From Drechslerella dactyloides (taxonomy: Eukaryota > Ascomycota > Orbiliomycetes > Orbiliales > Orbiliaceae): a DNA stretch of 64,000 bases. Within the stretch, counting starts at the first letter, position 1; every line of letters starts with the position of its first letter. The notes below the pieces were generated by a model. That model saw only the letters and a program-made list of their open reading frames with translations, had not been told where the DNA came from and did no database searches. The stretch lies in the NCBI GenBank assembly GCA_020064725.1, contig JAGTWJ010000002.1:372001-436000 (forward strand). Direction: 5' to 3'. Shown piece by piece: positions 31,845 to 43,720 of the stretch. The position numbers and the translations under genes were made by a program.

Positions 31845-34693
31845 CTACTCCATCCGCCGAGCAGTCTTCTTCGGCGTCACTTTGCCATGCTTGTTCTTCA
31901 TGTGAGTCTTCAAGTTCTCTCGCGCTCTCGCCCCAGTGTACCGTGCTGTGCACCCGACTTCTTCACACCAGTACTCTTGCATTGCCTCCGTTATCGTGGG
32001 GTGCGCAGACCGTTTGTGGCGGAGCAGGTTGCTGTTTGAGCGGGTGTATTTGGACCCACGGATGCGTGCCCCGCACCCAGGCACGTCGCACGTAAACTCG
32101 CGGCCTTCAGCTGGTCGATTCCGGCGTGGGGCCCGGCGAATCGGTGTCGAACGGTCGGACATCGACCAGCTGGGCGATGAGCGGTGGCCGCTCGCGGATT
32201 TGCCAGAGTGGTTTGATTTGGGCGTTCCAGGGCTGAAATTAGCAGCAGAGTTAGTTGATGTATCTTGCATAAAATTTGAATATGGGAAGACAAACCTATT
32301 GGCAGTACCGGTGCTAGGGGTCCTGGCATGCCCTGGCCGCGGGTGCATGTCGCCAGTGGCACCAGAAAATAAAGTATAGTTGTCGGGAACAACCTGGGGT
32401 TGCAGCTGCGAGTAACCCATCATGTCTTCGTCGTCGTCGTACTCATGCTCGTCGTCATCTTCGTTTTTAGGGTAGACGACAGCAGTGCCCTTAGCCATCG
32501 CAGTGGCATGGAAGTAGTCTACCGGCGCAGCGGTCACTCGCCCCCAGCCTGACGACAAATCCTGGCAGTTCTCTTGAAACGATGGGCCCTGGAAGAGCTG
32601 GCCGTCGGCCACCCAGTTCTGCGACATATCCCATGGTTGCACGTTCAGATCGTTGATGAGATGTTGTGTGATAGAATCCGATGGCGTAGTGTGCGGCCGT
32701 GTGAAGTTGGGCCTCACTCTCGTCTCACTCTGTAGCTCTCTGCAACGGATTTCGACGTAGTCGTCCGAATACGGTGCCTGGCCGGCACGTACCTGCCGGT
32801 GGTCGAAAGCCGGCGCGAACTTTCCACAGATGCCGACGAATGCCTTCAGGAAGTGAACTCTTTTGGGCAGCTCTTCGCAGAACTTCGAAATCCCGACAAC
32901 GTAGTTCTCGAAGTCCCGCAGCGTCTCGATGGCGCCAATGCCAACCATATTGATAGCTGCACGCATAATGTGCGCGACCCATGTAAAGTTGGCGTTCTTC
33001 CAGATCCGCCCGATTATCAGGTTGAGGATGAGTTCGTTGAAGCTGCGCAGCGGCGGTATATTCAATCTGGCCAGTTGCTGTCGCCCGGCCAGGCTGTCAC
33101 CGGGAGGCCCGCAGAGTCGGTCAAACATCGTTCCGAGGTGTCCCAAGCCTATGATAGGAAATTTTAGATACGGTTAGGATAGGAGAGAAAGACTGCTGGG
33201 GACTTACTGTCCAAAAACTTGATGACATGGGCAAACGCTGGGCCCTCGACAATTGCATCCCAAAGCATGTTCCGTGAGGCACGCTCGGGGGGTAGCGCTG
33301 CCTGGCGGGAGCTGGAGGACCGAGCCAGGACAACCGCAGTGTTATTTGCAGTCGCGGGGGAGTCTCCTAGCCAGAGCGTGCTCGTGTCTGCGCCCGTGAA
33401 CGAGAGTTCGGGCGGAAGCGTGCTGGCATTCATGTCGTCCTGGACTTCGGAATCCCCGAAGTATGTCCAGTTGGTCATGCACGTTCTCGTCGAAATCCAC
33501 TCCAGTGCCGCATCAATCTCGTTAGTCATGAGAACAAGCAATTCGTCGAATACTAGGCGATCTGAGAAGCCGAGGCTGTTGACGCCGGTCTTCAAGCACT
33601 GCTTCCAAGTAGTCTGGGCGTCCAGAGAGAACTCTGCGACTGAAAGAGGCTTTGATAACTGAGGGACCTTGTCGGAAGTCGTCTGAGATATCGCATAGGC
33701 GACATGCAGAAGACTATAGACAGGTATGAGCGTTGTCGGCGGCTTACCATCCAGCATGAGATCAAGATTCTTGAATCCTTGTCGAGTGAGGGTTTCAAAG
33801 CTTCCGACAGCAGCAAAAAACTTCCTGAACCCGTCGCTGACCTCACCGGACTCTGCCGCCTGCTCAAGTTTATTCCATGCCCCGCGAGCGGCCGCAGTGA
33901 ACTTTGTCACAATCTCCACCGTCCGTTCCTTTGACTGTTGTTCCTCGCCATAATACTTTATCTTTCTGTACGACTGGAACAGTTCTTTCTCCCACTCGTC
34001 CATGGAGTCGTCAACGTCCTCATCGACTCGCAGCCTCGCCGTATCTGGCTTGTAGCTGTAGTGGGTAGTTTCCGCAAAACCAAACCCCAGGTTATAATGC
34101 GAGGGTGGTGTCATGCCGCTGGAGGCATCGGACCCATAGCCAGAGCCCAGTCTGGGCGACCCAGATCTCGAAGACTGCGGAGGCTTGTCACCAAACATGG
34201 GTAGCAAGTTTACACCTGCGTGAAGACCTCTGGCATTTAATCTGGCACGCTGGAACTCCTCGGGAGTGTGCATAACAGGTTGTTGCTGCTGATGCAGGAC
34301 AGAACTTGACGCTCGACGGGCGCCATTCGTTCTGTTGATGTTATCAGTGTTGTTGATATTGCCGTCTACGCCGGCATCCGTATCCATCTGGACTTGCTGT
34401 CCAACTTGGATCATTCGTTGCATTTGCTGCTGCTGTTGAGCCTTCATTTGCATGAGCTGCTGCTGTGCCCAAGGGACGTTCATATTGAACGGTGATGAGG
34501 CAGCCAAGGCAGCCGCACGGGCTTCTGTTGGGGCTACGCGTATACCATTCCGCGATAGCTGTGCCATAGGGTCCACATTAGATGGGAAGAGCATATTTGT
34601 GGACTGGACGCGATGATGGTGAGGATGGCCCTGACTGAGGGACCGTTGCTGCTTTCGGCCGAAGTTATGCATGGCGGTCCAGTTGTCGGCCAT
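31845..34693 (-). CDS. Gln-rich C2H2 zinc-finger protein (putative transcription factor)
   Basis: Exons 34693-33208 and 33148-31845 (59-base intron) give 929 residues. The N-terminus is low-complexity and Gln-rich (QQQLMQMKAQQQQQMQRM near residue 80, HQQQQPVMH near 135), typical of regulatory regions. The middle (about 230-650) is helical and includes WEKELFQSYRKIKYYGEEQQ. The C-terminus holds two C2H2-like fingers: FTCDVPGCGARIRGSKYTRSN followed by LLRHKRSAH, and YWCEEVGCTARY followed by LKTHMKNKH, then a basic tail. This layout (long fungal-specific middle, paired terminal fingers) is common in Pezizomycotina. DNA binding and nuclear location are inferred. A second, 63-base intron at 32233-32295 is likely; it is in frame, has a CAACTAAC branch site and TTTCAG acceptor, and would remove 21 residues. 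Confidence 0.82.
32233..32295 (-). other. Probable in-frame 63-base intron in the zinc-finger gene
   Basis: On the minus strand it runs from GTTTGT (32295) to TTTCAG (32233) with CAACTAAC about 20 bases before the end. Its length is a multiple of three and it contains no stop, so both spliced and retained forms are translatable. The 21 residues it encodes are unlike the Ser/Pro/Gly-rich neighbours. Confidence 0.6.
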
Positions 34694-37571
34694 GCTGACG
34701 AACGAAAGCGGCTCCAGCCCGTCGGTTTATGGCTTGTGAAAGCCGGTCCAAGATCTTAAAACGATCGGGGTGTTCGGGGTTCGCAGTCGGTATCTCGGTG
34801 AAGGAAGGTTAGGCGGAGAGGTTGGTGAACCAAGGCGGATTGGCAGAGATTGGTATTTAATACTGAGCTTGGCGTATGTGAAGATATATTAAATTCAGGG
34901 AAGGGAAATGATCCGTTTTCTAAAGGCCTGGATATCCAGCTGGCCGGGATGTGAATGCTCAGCTATGAAGCGGTTGGCGCTGGATGGCGACAGTATCTTG
35001 AGATTGGCTCAAGGAATCACTGGTTGGGATAGGTGATATGATACGGCGGACGAGTGATTTTATACTTCGGCTATAGCTAGCTCGTTAAGGTGATCGTTGG
35101 GCCCAGTGCCAGCCTTGGAACCCTGCAGACCAGACGAATGTCAACAATAGTAGTTTTGGTATATTTGAATTGCAATGGCGTAGTGGCGCGATGCTGACGA
35201 GTCGAGTTGGTCTATAAATGGTGAATTCATGAATGAGGCCAATAGCTAAAAGGTATAAAAGGCCGAGTGGTTGGCGACTGGCGATTATATAAGTGGCAAC
35301 GGTCACATATAGTAAAACATTGCACACCTTAGCTTAGTCGACGCAGAGCACCGCTGGTAGCGACGTAGCACAGACCAGACTAGTGAGCAGTTAGTACACT
35401 TGCGACTTCATTGGCAGCTAATTAGCATTCAGTCTGCCGCGTTTCTCAGTGGCTGGATATAAAATCAAAATCAAAATCAAAATCAAAAAAAAAAAAAAAA
35501 AAACTGCCCGCAAGGACGAAAGGCTGCCCTGTCTGTCGCTCATGCGGCCAGGCTGCATGGCAAGATTCATGCGGTCGGGCCATTAAAATCATCCCGGCAT
35601 GCCCATAATACTATTGTCATAATGAATTTTGGGGTCTCTTCTATCATTCATTCCATCGCCTTCTCGATCGCAAATCTTTGGTCGTTTCATGGGAGAGAAC
35701 CAGGAAAGCCTTGCGCTTCCGGGGGGGATCAACCTGCTACACGGAGTCGATTCGAGGGCACCACCACGAATACGCCCAACCCTGCTCGACCTTTCCGAAT
35801 TCTGCTGTCGAATTTCCACAGATGTAAAGCATGCTCCCTGGACGCAGTCTGTATCTCTAGCGAGAAAATCCAGAGAAACCGGCCGACCGAGCGACCGACA
35901 GATGTTTTTTCTTCTTTCTTTCTGCCCGCTCCACAGCGTCCTGCGTGATTTTTGACTCAGCAGAATAGACTGTCGATGCCGCATTTCGCCCTGGCCGAGG
36001 CGTCAGCCAATGGCAGCCACGGCCCCGTCTCACATTGCCTTCCGTATCGTTGTCGCTTGCAGCCATAGGATTCAACACCGGCCAGGTTGACCAGACCTGC
36101 ACTCATAATTGCTGTGGGAGCGCAGGTTTGGGGACGTCCTTGCGAACTGCGTACCATCAAGGACAAGTGCAGGAGGCCACCGACGGAGATTGTGGCCAGC
36201 CAAGGATATTGCATTCAATGGCCCAGCAACATCGGACCAACACAACCGCGCTCCCTGAAGCCTCCTGCAGGCGTGCGTACAACAAGTATGCGCTAGCTTC
36301 AGGGCGGAGCGCGATGCGGCGGGCAGCTGTCAGCGCCTCGAAGTCTGCGGAGCTCGAAACAAGTATCGATAAGCTTCAGAAAGAGCTCAATGCACCAGCG
36401 CAGCAGCGTGCCGGAGGTCCTAGCTGGCTGGTTTGGCCGTGTTTGAGATGTGCACAGAACCCAGGTATACGTAGAATGGAGTCTTCCCCCGCGCCCGAGA
36501 TGGATCCAGCCTTATAGCTCCAGCAGCCAAAATGTCTGTCTGGGACAGTCGCACCGAAGCTTTGACGCTTTCGCTAAGCTCAAGGAATCAAGCCGGCTGG
36601 CGATGTCTGGGCGAGTTGCCCTTTGCAAGCTGCCATTGCGTAACGGCGCATCTGTTGCATGGGCCCGATGTCAACCTCGAACAAGGAATTTTCCCCCGCA
36701 ACGGTAGGTTTCGCTTCGAAACCTAGGTAGTCTGCGCATGAAAGCAGCCGTCCAGAGTTTCAGCATACAGAAAACGGGCGAATATTTCTCGAAATATATT
36801 TTTCCAGGAAAAAAAGATAAACCCAGCTTGCGGAATATGGATGTGAGGCAGGCAGCGGGACGTTAGATCAAGTTTCATCGCGTCCCAGATGTGCGGGCTT
36901 CTGGCTGTCGGCTAGCGGTGGGCGAAGACAAGACAGGCATGATGGCGGCATCGTCCTTCCAACATGGGATGGCCCTTCTGCTGGATATATACCGGAATGG
37001 GTAAGATATGGTTTATATGGGCATATGGGCGTGTTTTCTGGCTTGCAGCTGAACTTGTCGACATGCGGTCTACATGCTGCATGCATGCACATGTGGTGTA
37101 CTGCTCTGCGGGTACGCATGGCCCTCTGTACTCAGTGCTGCCGTCGAAGGATTGTTGGAAGGTGCCCATGTTGCTATTTTCAGCCGCAGAAGATTAGTTG
37201 ACATCCTGTACGCCCGTCTCAGGGGACCCGCACATACGACGGACACACGGGCAACGGCGGCTGGTTGGCTGAACAGGCCGCAGCTGAATTCCTGTGTACT
37301 GCTGAATGACTTGGCCAGAAACCATCGCCATCTCCGAGATCCGATCATATCTGACAGACGCTCCGAACACCTCCTTCCAGGCTACCATCGCCGGATCACA
37401 GCATTCGAGTCGCCTCTTTCTCCCGACACTCACCTTCATAGACACTACCTCCGAACCATCCAAGGCTAAGACCGTCGTTGCCTGCCGTCGTCGCCGCCGC
37501 CGAGGCTGTTGAGTACGAGTCGTGGATCCTGTGCTCCTGAATTCGAAACCAGTGGAACCAAATCTGCAACA
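34694..37571. other. 2.9-kb intergenic region
   Basis: The zinc-finger gene's promoter and probably a long leader lie at the left. TCAAAA repeats followed by an A run lie at 35461-35503. Plus-strand frames at 36035-36517 (160 codons) and minus-strand frames at 35589-35984 have no motif and overlap each other. TGCATGCA occurs at 37078 and 37082. No gene supported. Confidence 0.4.
35461..35503 (+). repeat. TCAAAA tandem repeat running into poly-A
   Basis: Four TCAAAA-type units followed by about 18 A. A simple repeat between genes, useful only as a marker. Confidence 0.9.
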
Positions 37572-38547
37572 ATGCGCAACACATTATTGATATTCCGGGC
37601 CGTCGCCGCCCTCCTGCTCGGCACTTGCGGCTTCGTCGCCGCCGCCGGCTACGACGGCGTCACACTGTACGTCGCAGGTGCCAAACATCACCGTCTTTGA
37701 CTTTGATATCTCGCCGGGCGGCTGTCTTCCTACTCACTGCTTCAGAGGACACGTCCTGCGACGACTAGTCATGTATACACGTATCATTTGCAATATTTGC
37801 ACCACTAACGTTGTAAACGAAATTGCGTTTCGTGCTATAGAGACCTAGATGGCAGTCTCAACTGCCCCATGGGGGCGACCCAGACCGCCTACTGTGCCGG
37901 TGACTCCAACTCAACCGACTTCATCATCTACTGCCACAACAGCGCTGGCAAGCTCAGCGCGTGTTCGATAGACCTGTTCGGAGTCCAGCCTGAGGGAATC
38001 AAGAATGGTGCCACATGTAAGTCCTACGCGCGCCTATCCAATTTCCCCGTACATTCAAATATATGCAAGCCATACGCACCGTTGCGTGAGCAGCGTGTAG
38101 GAGTGCGGCATGCATATATCTCGTATCCGTGGAGCCATGGATCGAGCTATCGCTGCCTCCTACGAGATGGGTATCTCGATCATCGCTACGAGATATTTTT
38201 AGCTGTCACCATAAATCTAATTAAACTTACATACGTACACACACATTTTCATACACCATACGGATCTGCATATCTATCAATCGATGGTGTCGAGAACCAA
38301 TAGCTAACGAAAGAATCACCCGCTCGCAGGCTACGAACCATCAAAGACATCCGGCAGCGCCGTCTGCGTTTATGACGGCAAAGAGTACGACACCAAGCCG
38401 AGGGGCCCCGGCGCATCAAATAACCCAATTCCCTCGCCAGTCTCCGGAAGTACCCAGGGCGACCCAGACCCTGCTGCAGAATCGCTGTCGCCTAACGACC
38501 CAGCTGTATACATCCTCCAGGGAATCCGACAACACGACTCGGACTAA
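37572..38547 (+). CDS. Secreted Cys-containing protein of unknown function
   Basis: Exons 37572-37666, 37841-38016 and 38330-38547 give 162 residues. The introns are long for this window (174 and 313 bases) but start GTACGT and GTAAGT and have CTAAC branch sites. The signal peptide is MRNTLLIFRAVAALLLGTCG, ending near residue 24. The mature N-terminal half carries cysteines in a compact pattern (LNCPMG, AYCAGD, IIYCHN, SACSID, then ATCYEP and AVCVYD), suggesting two or three disulfides. The C-terminal 50 residues are Pro/Ser/Asp-rich and probably disordered. This resembles small fungal apoplastic or cell-wall proteins; no named domain is recognised. Joining at the donor inside ACACT^GTACGT is needed to avoid a stop. 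Confidence 0.7.
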
Positions 38548-39416
38548 CAGATAAGGCAAGCTGAGCCTCTGAAAGTTCCCCCGATATCGTGTGGAGGATT
38601 GATCGGGGCATATCTACATTCGGAGAGACTCAACATTATGCATGTATGGCGCTGATTCAGATATTGTATTTGTTGTCGTGTTTTGACATTTTGGGTGCTT
38701 GACCGTGCCTGCATATTTGCAGCCGATTTTATATATGCCCTGTCACATCGCGAACGCAAGGATTCCGCGTGCGTATGTCTGCATTTCGGGTTGCGGGTTT
38801 AACGGTTTCATTTTGCGTATTTCAATATTTTTATCGCTGTTACTTTCATAGCGGCCGGCGATGCTACATGTAATGCTTTTGTTTGATTCGATTTCGAATT
38901 AATGTCATGGTTCATGGAGTTCGTTATGAAGCATTTCGCGTGCTACAGTCACCAGGACATCCATGGAACCCCATAACAATATGCGTCTACGCCCTCGCCG
39001 ATTCGACGGTTGTTCTTCTAAAGTGCACCAGCTGACTGCTTCTTAACTCCTAGGCCGCGAAGGCGTTTCGTGAGGCAGATCATCTACCCATTCTGCTAGG
39101 ATTTTATGCTAGCTTTAAGCACCTGCTCGAATTGTGTCCGTCGTTATACAACATGTCGCGTGATTTATATAATGCATAATATTGATAACCCGATAACAGT
39201 TATAGACCCGGGCACAACGTCCATCTTGACTTAGGAACAGTCATATACGTACGTGTATTAAGACATATATATTGTAACATATAGCTAAGTACTTACTAAT
39301 TTAGTATAGATTCGCTTTTAATAATACCAAAAGTGAACAAATCCAATCGCTTGCAATGGACGAAATTATGTTAAAAAAATAGAGATCAAAGGTGCATTCG
39401 TAATCGAAGTACAGCC
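38548..39416. other. Convergent intergenic region
   Basis: This AT-rich gap of about 870 bases lies between two convergent genes and holds both 3' ends. No further gene. Confidence 0.5.
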
Positions 39417-41916
39417 TCAAAACGCCCCGCCCCCATACGACGTCCCAGACTGCCTCCGATCCGCGTGGGTAGAACCGGAAGCGGGACTAAAGTTTTGAGC
39501 AGGCGCACCCCCGCCTCCACCTCCACCCCCAGGCCCTGACGGAGACGGAGCGTGAACGCCTCCATGAGGGCCAGGTATCGTTGGAACCTGCGGTGCCTGC
39601 GCCTGATTCAGCGGGAACATCGGTGACGACGGCATGCTCGGTAACAGGGGTGAGGCAAAGTGTGTCGGAGGAGCTGTCGCACTTGGCGACACAGCGCTCT
39701 GCCGGGTATCGATACGGATCTGCGGTGTCGGGTACGCGTATGCGGATGGCGCGAGCTGGTTGTGCTGCATGTGCTGATACTCTGCGTTGAAATTCGTGTT
39801 TTGCGGCGCCGAGTAGAGCACTTGGCTACTGGATGAATGCGGCGGTGGAGGCGACGGCTGAACTTGTAGTGCGATTACTTCGGACGTCGTGTTGGTTTTG
39901 GGAGCGCCGGTGAATGGGAGAACGGAGTAGCCGGCCTCCTCGTCCTTGGGGAATTCCTCTTGGTTGTTGTTGCCGAGAAGGCCGCGCTTTTCCTTGTATC
40001 TACCATGACCATCTAAAGAATGGTTAGTCAGCTCTCCACAAATCTTGTTATAGGTGTGGGGGGAGGAGGTAGCTTACAGTCGATTATGAGGGGCAACCAG
40101 ATAGTCACTGCAATGATCTGACCAAAACTCCACTGGTTGGGGTCCACGATTCCCCAGAAATTGTACAACATGACAAGCTGCAGTCCGAATATCGCCAAGA
40201 AGCAAAGCATGATGAAGATAATAAATATCCAAAGCGTGATTTGCCCGGACCGGCGCTCGATCCACCGCTTGAAGCTGTGTGGGATCTTCTTCTCAAACTC
40301 CAGCATCCAGAAAAAACAGGCCAGCTGCACCGCCGCGCAGAAGCCCCAAGCCATATATATCACCCATGGCGGCAGCCTCGACACCAGGCGCACCCAACTT
40401 GTGATTTCATCTGAGTACTGTAAGAACGCCAGTTGTCGTTGGCAGAATAGCAGTGTCGGAAGCACGTGGTCGACGCGCTCCACCCGCTTCCAGTTTGCAT
40501 AGATGATGAAAGCCGAGCACATGACGAAGGTGACGCAGGATAGTCCGTAGACGTACCATGATTTTCGACCGAGGAGTAACAGCGCGACATTCATGTAACA
40601 AATTAGGACAACGCCGTTAAGGGAGATGCCGCCGAGGAAGAGGAAGTCAGTGACGGAGATATTGGTAATCTCCTGGGTCTGTCGAATGAATGCTGCTATA
40701 ACGAGCGACCCAATGAACCAGCTACCGGACATACATATCAGCACATGCATGCGAACGTAACCCAAACGGATTCGAACATCCAATAAACACTCACCTCTGT
40801 AGCTTTTGGAACTCCCCCAGTGATTCCGGGAATGCAATAGAGCCGGCGAACGGGCTGTGAATGTCGGCCGGAATGACCCGTCGCTCGTGGAGGATGAATT
40901 TGAACAGCACATATACGGTCATAAGCAGCACCAGGAGGATTTGGAGGATATAGGAGATGAAAACCTGCGTCACCGGGCTACTTTATCAGCTATCTATCGT
41001 CACATCATGCGCGGGAGATGCACAAGGGGCTGGAACGCGGGCAACTGACCCCCACGCCACCTATATCCGGATCGTCTTTCACATACGGCTCCAAGTTCGT
41101 ACAGATCGCAGCCATGCACGAATATGTACCGTCCAAGGACAAGGTGTTCCCATTATTCGGGTTGAACAGCTCCGCGCTGCAGCTTCTATTATTTCCTGCG
41201 CTCAATTGATTGTTGCACTTGATGTTGTTACACGTATTCAAGAGGAACTGAACGCTGTCGGTGGTAATCTGCGCACTGACTTGGGGGGCATTGGTGATTC
41301 GTTGGATTTGGTAGCTTGACAGTTCGTTGACGAAGGACTGGTCAAATTCGCCCCTGTCAAGCCCCTGGACTAGGTTTGGGTAGATCGTGCAGACATTAAA
41401 AAAACGGAAGTCGGATGTGAGTCCGCTGTATCTAGCGCCCAGGTTTTGACAAGGACCGGGCCATTGGTAGTCGACGCCGAGCTGTAGCGTCGACCCGAGG
41501 ATTTCGTGATATGAAGCGACGCTCATCGTTTGCTTGAATTGAAGAGCAGAGATTGGCTGCCGACAAATCTCGGTTGTCTCCCTCAATCACAACGACCGAC
41601 GAAAGCGGCCCTGCCGTCTGGTGTTAGGAAACGGTGTATCCAGTACAAAGAAATCGGAATCCAGGAGCGGGGAGAGGTCGTAAAATACTCGGCCGATTTG
41701 TGATTGATCAGGGGTGCCGATTGAGCCGTCCGTTGGACTTGGACTGTAACCTCGAACACGATACTTTTGGCCACACTGATACGGTGTCTTAAGCTGTTGT
41801 TGGTATTTATATGCCTGAACCCCTACGGAGCTCGATAGGGAGCCAGACAAGCTAACTGCTGCGGCTGGACGGATGTTATATCGATTAACCCCTTGGCAAA
41901 ACGAAAAGGTGATCAC
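39417..41916 (-). CDS. Multipass fungal membrane protein, interrupted by in-frame TGA, start unresolved
   Basis: Exons, minus strand: about 41916-41050 (containing a TGA at 41587-41589), 40964-40795, 40721-40078 and 40012-39417. The introns from 41049 downward are GT-AG and in phase. The N-terminal part is extracellular-like, with several Cys (FCQGVNRYN, YQCGQKYRV, GPCQNLGARY, LNTCNNIKCNN, CSAELF, CMAAICTNLEPY). Seven hydrophobic segments follow, from VFISYILQILLVLLMTVYVL to IIAVTIWLPLII, then a Pro/Gln/Gly-rich cytosolic tail of about 195 residues (GGGGGGGG, PPPPH). This resembles an uncharacterised fungal integral-membrane family with a luminal Cys domain and a long tail. No ATG opens the first frame: it begins at GTG 41916 directly after a stop, so a signal-peptide exon is probably missing upstream. 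A candidate acceptor is CCAAG at 41892. The TGA joins two stretches in the same frame. Confidence 0.6.
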
Positions 41917-43720
41917 AGATCATAGGAATTGAAGGAAACGCTGAAGCTAGCAGCCACGATCAATCAAAAATACGGGGTGGAGCACGGTTTAACAGCATTC
42001 ATCACATCAGCTGAATCAGCCAGATGCCGTGGACTTGATCCAATCTTCGCTAGTCGGATGGCTATGCATGGGCGGCGGCTATGAGGCTGAAGGTGGACGT
42101 ATTGGGATAGATGGATTGTGTTTGACATGCAGCCGCATGTACGGTCCTCTTTTTTGCCAGCGCGCCGTGGCACTTCGGACTTTTCGAGAGTTCCCGAGAC
42201 CATTTTTGAAGATGGCCATGATCCGGTGCGATTCAGGTTAGGAATGTGGACACACTGGAACAAAACACAAACTGTTGGGTGCATGGCGCGGCGCATGTGC
42301 AGCAGGTGAGCAAAATTCTCTCAAGATTGAAGTGTAGATGTTGGACGATGGTGGAGGAAATATCAAATAATCCTGCCAAAGCCGCACTCCGGACCCTGTC
42401 TAGTGCCAAAATCTTATCCGTGAGAGATGCTTCGCCATGCCGGTGGTTCCTTCAAACTCGAACCGGTGCAAAACCTGGCGAGAGATCAGCCCTGCAGACC
42501 GTCCTCGACCTAGTTCCACGATACCAAGATTTTTAAGTTGACATTGGCGCCCAGGACCGGCCTGAGGCATGGGAGATGGACCGTCGGTCGCTTGCAACCA
42601 CTCGGGTCCTTCCGAATTCCCAAGCAATGCGCCTAGGCCGGACGCAGGTTTTTCATGATCGTAGGACATCCAGTATGACTGTCGTTCCAGACAACAGAAT
42701 TTTAACTTGGGAGGCTGGAGAGGCGGGAACTTGTGACTTTCGGGTTATAATTAGAGCAACGATAGATGTTTCAACAACATCTCCTTGGACGTCCCATCTA
42801 ACGCATACGAGATATGCGAGTTCCAGATACTGACCCCGGAAGATGACCACTACTTGGTGAACACGTTAGTCACGAAATGCAAAAAAACATACATGGGCGG
42901 ACATCTTACCTGCTCTGTCCCCCATCGTGAATTCTGCCTAGCACTCGCATATATATAAGTCTATCTCGAGTCTAACGTCGATACGTATACGTATATACGA
43001 GCTCACCTGTTCCGTACATGTGCACTCGCACCGAGGGTGCCCCTGCCGATGTTCTGGCAGTCGGAATTTTGCAGCAGACAGCAATTTCGATGTCACTGCG
43101 CATAGATAGATGGCACTCGCGTACCTGCTTGCACCCTGCATGTGCAATAGGAATCATGCAAACTGCGTCTCGCCGTCCTATCGTCACGATGGAATAGGCA
43201 TGACCTGGACCGGTCGGTATACGGTAATTAAAGCGTTCCGTTCGACAAATGGCCGCCTCGTCGGCCAACCTGCCGTATCCGACCGACCCCTCGGAATCTG
43301 CAGCATCCCGGTCGCATTGCGTATGGCGCGCTGCTGGCTCGCATCCGTAATACCTCTAGCTGTGCCATTGCAGGGGTGAGTAATCTGATTTTGTGCACTA
43401 GTCGGACGCCGTGCTGACGCCCTTTTCTTGTCTGAGTTTGGATTGATGCATCGTAGCGAGTTTCTCGCTCTCCTGTGCCGAGGTCAGGAAGGAAGCTGTT
43501 TTCAAGGAAACGTTTCATCCAATCGACAGGACAGCTCTCGGTCGAGGAATCGCCCGACGGGGTCGTATTGACGCGGTGGCCGGCGCGAGGAGGGCCTTTA
43601 TTACGTCTCGATGCCCCGCTCCTCTCTCGGTCACTCATCTCTGTCCTCGATCTCATATCTCTAGTCAACTGTCAACTGTCAGGACGGTGTGCTGTGGGTG
43701 TTTGATTCAATTCAATCGCC
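41917..43720. other. Divergent intergenic region
   Basis: It should hold the missing first exon and promoter of the minus-strand membrane protein and the promoter of the ArAE-like gene. I could not find a signal-peptide exon that joins in phase. CTCAATCATCTC-type pyrimidine stretches from 43600 to 43700 look like the leader of the plus-strand gene. Confidence 0.4.
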
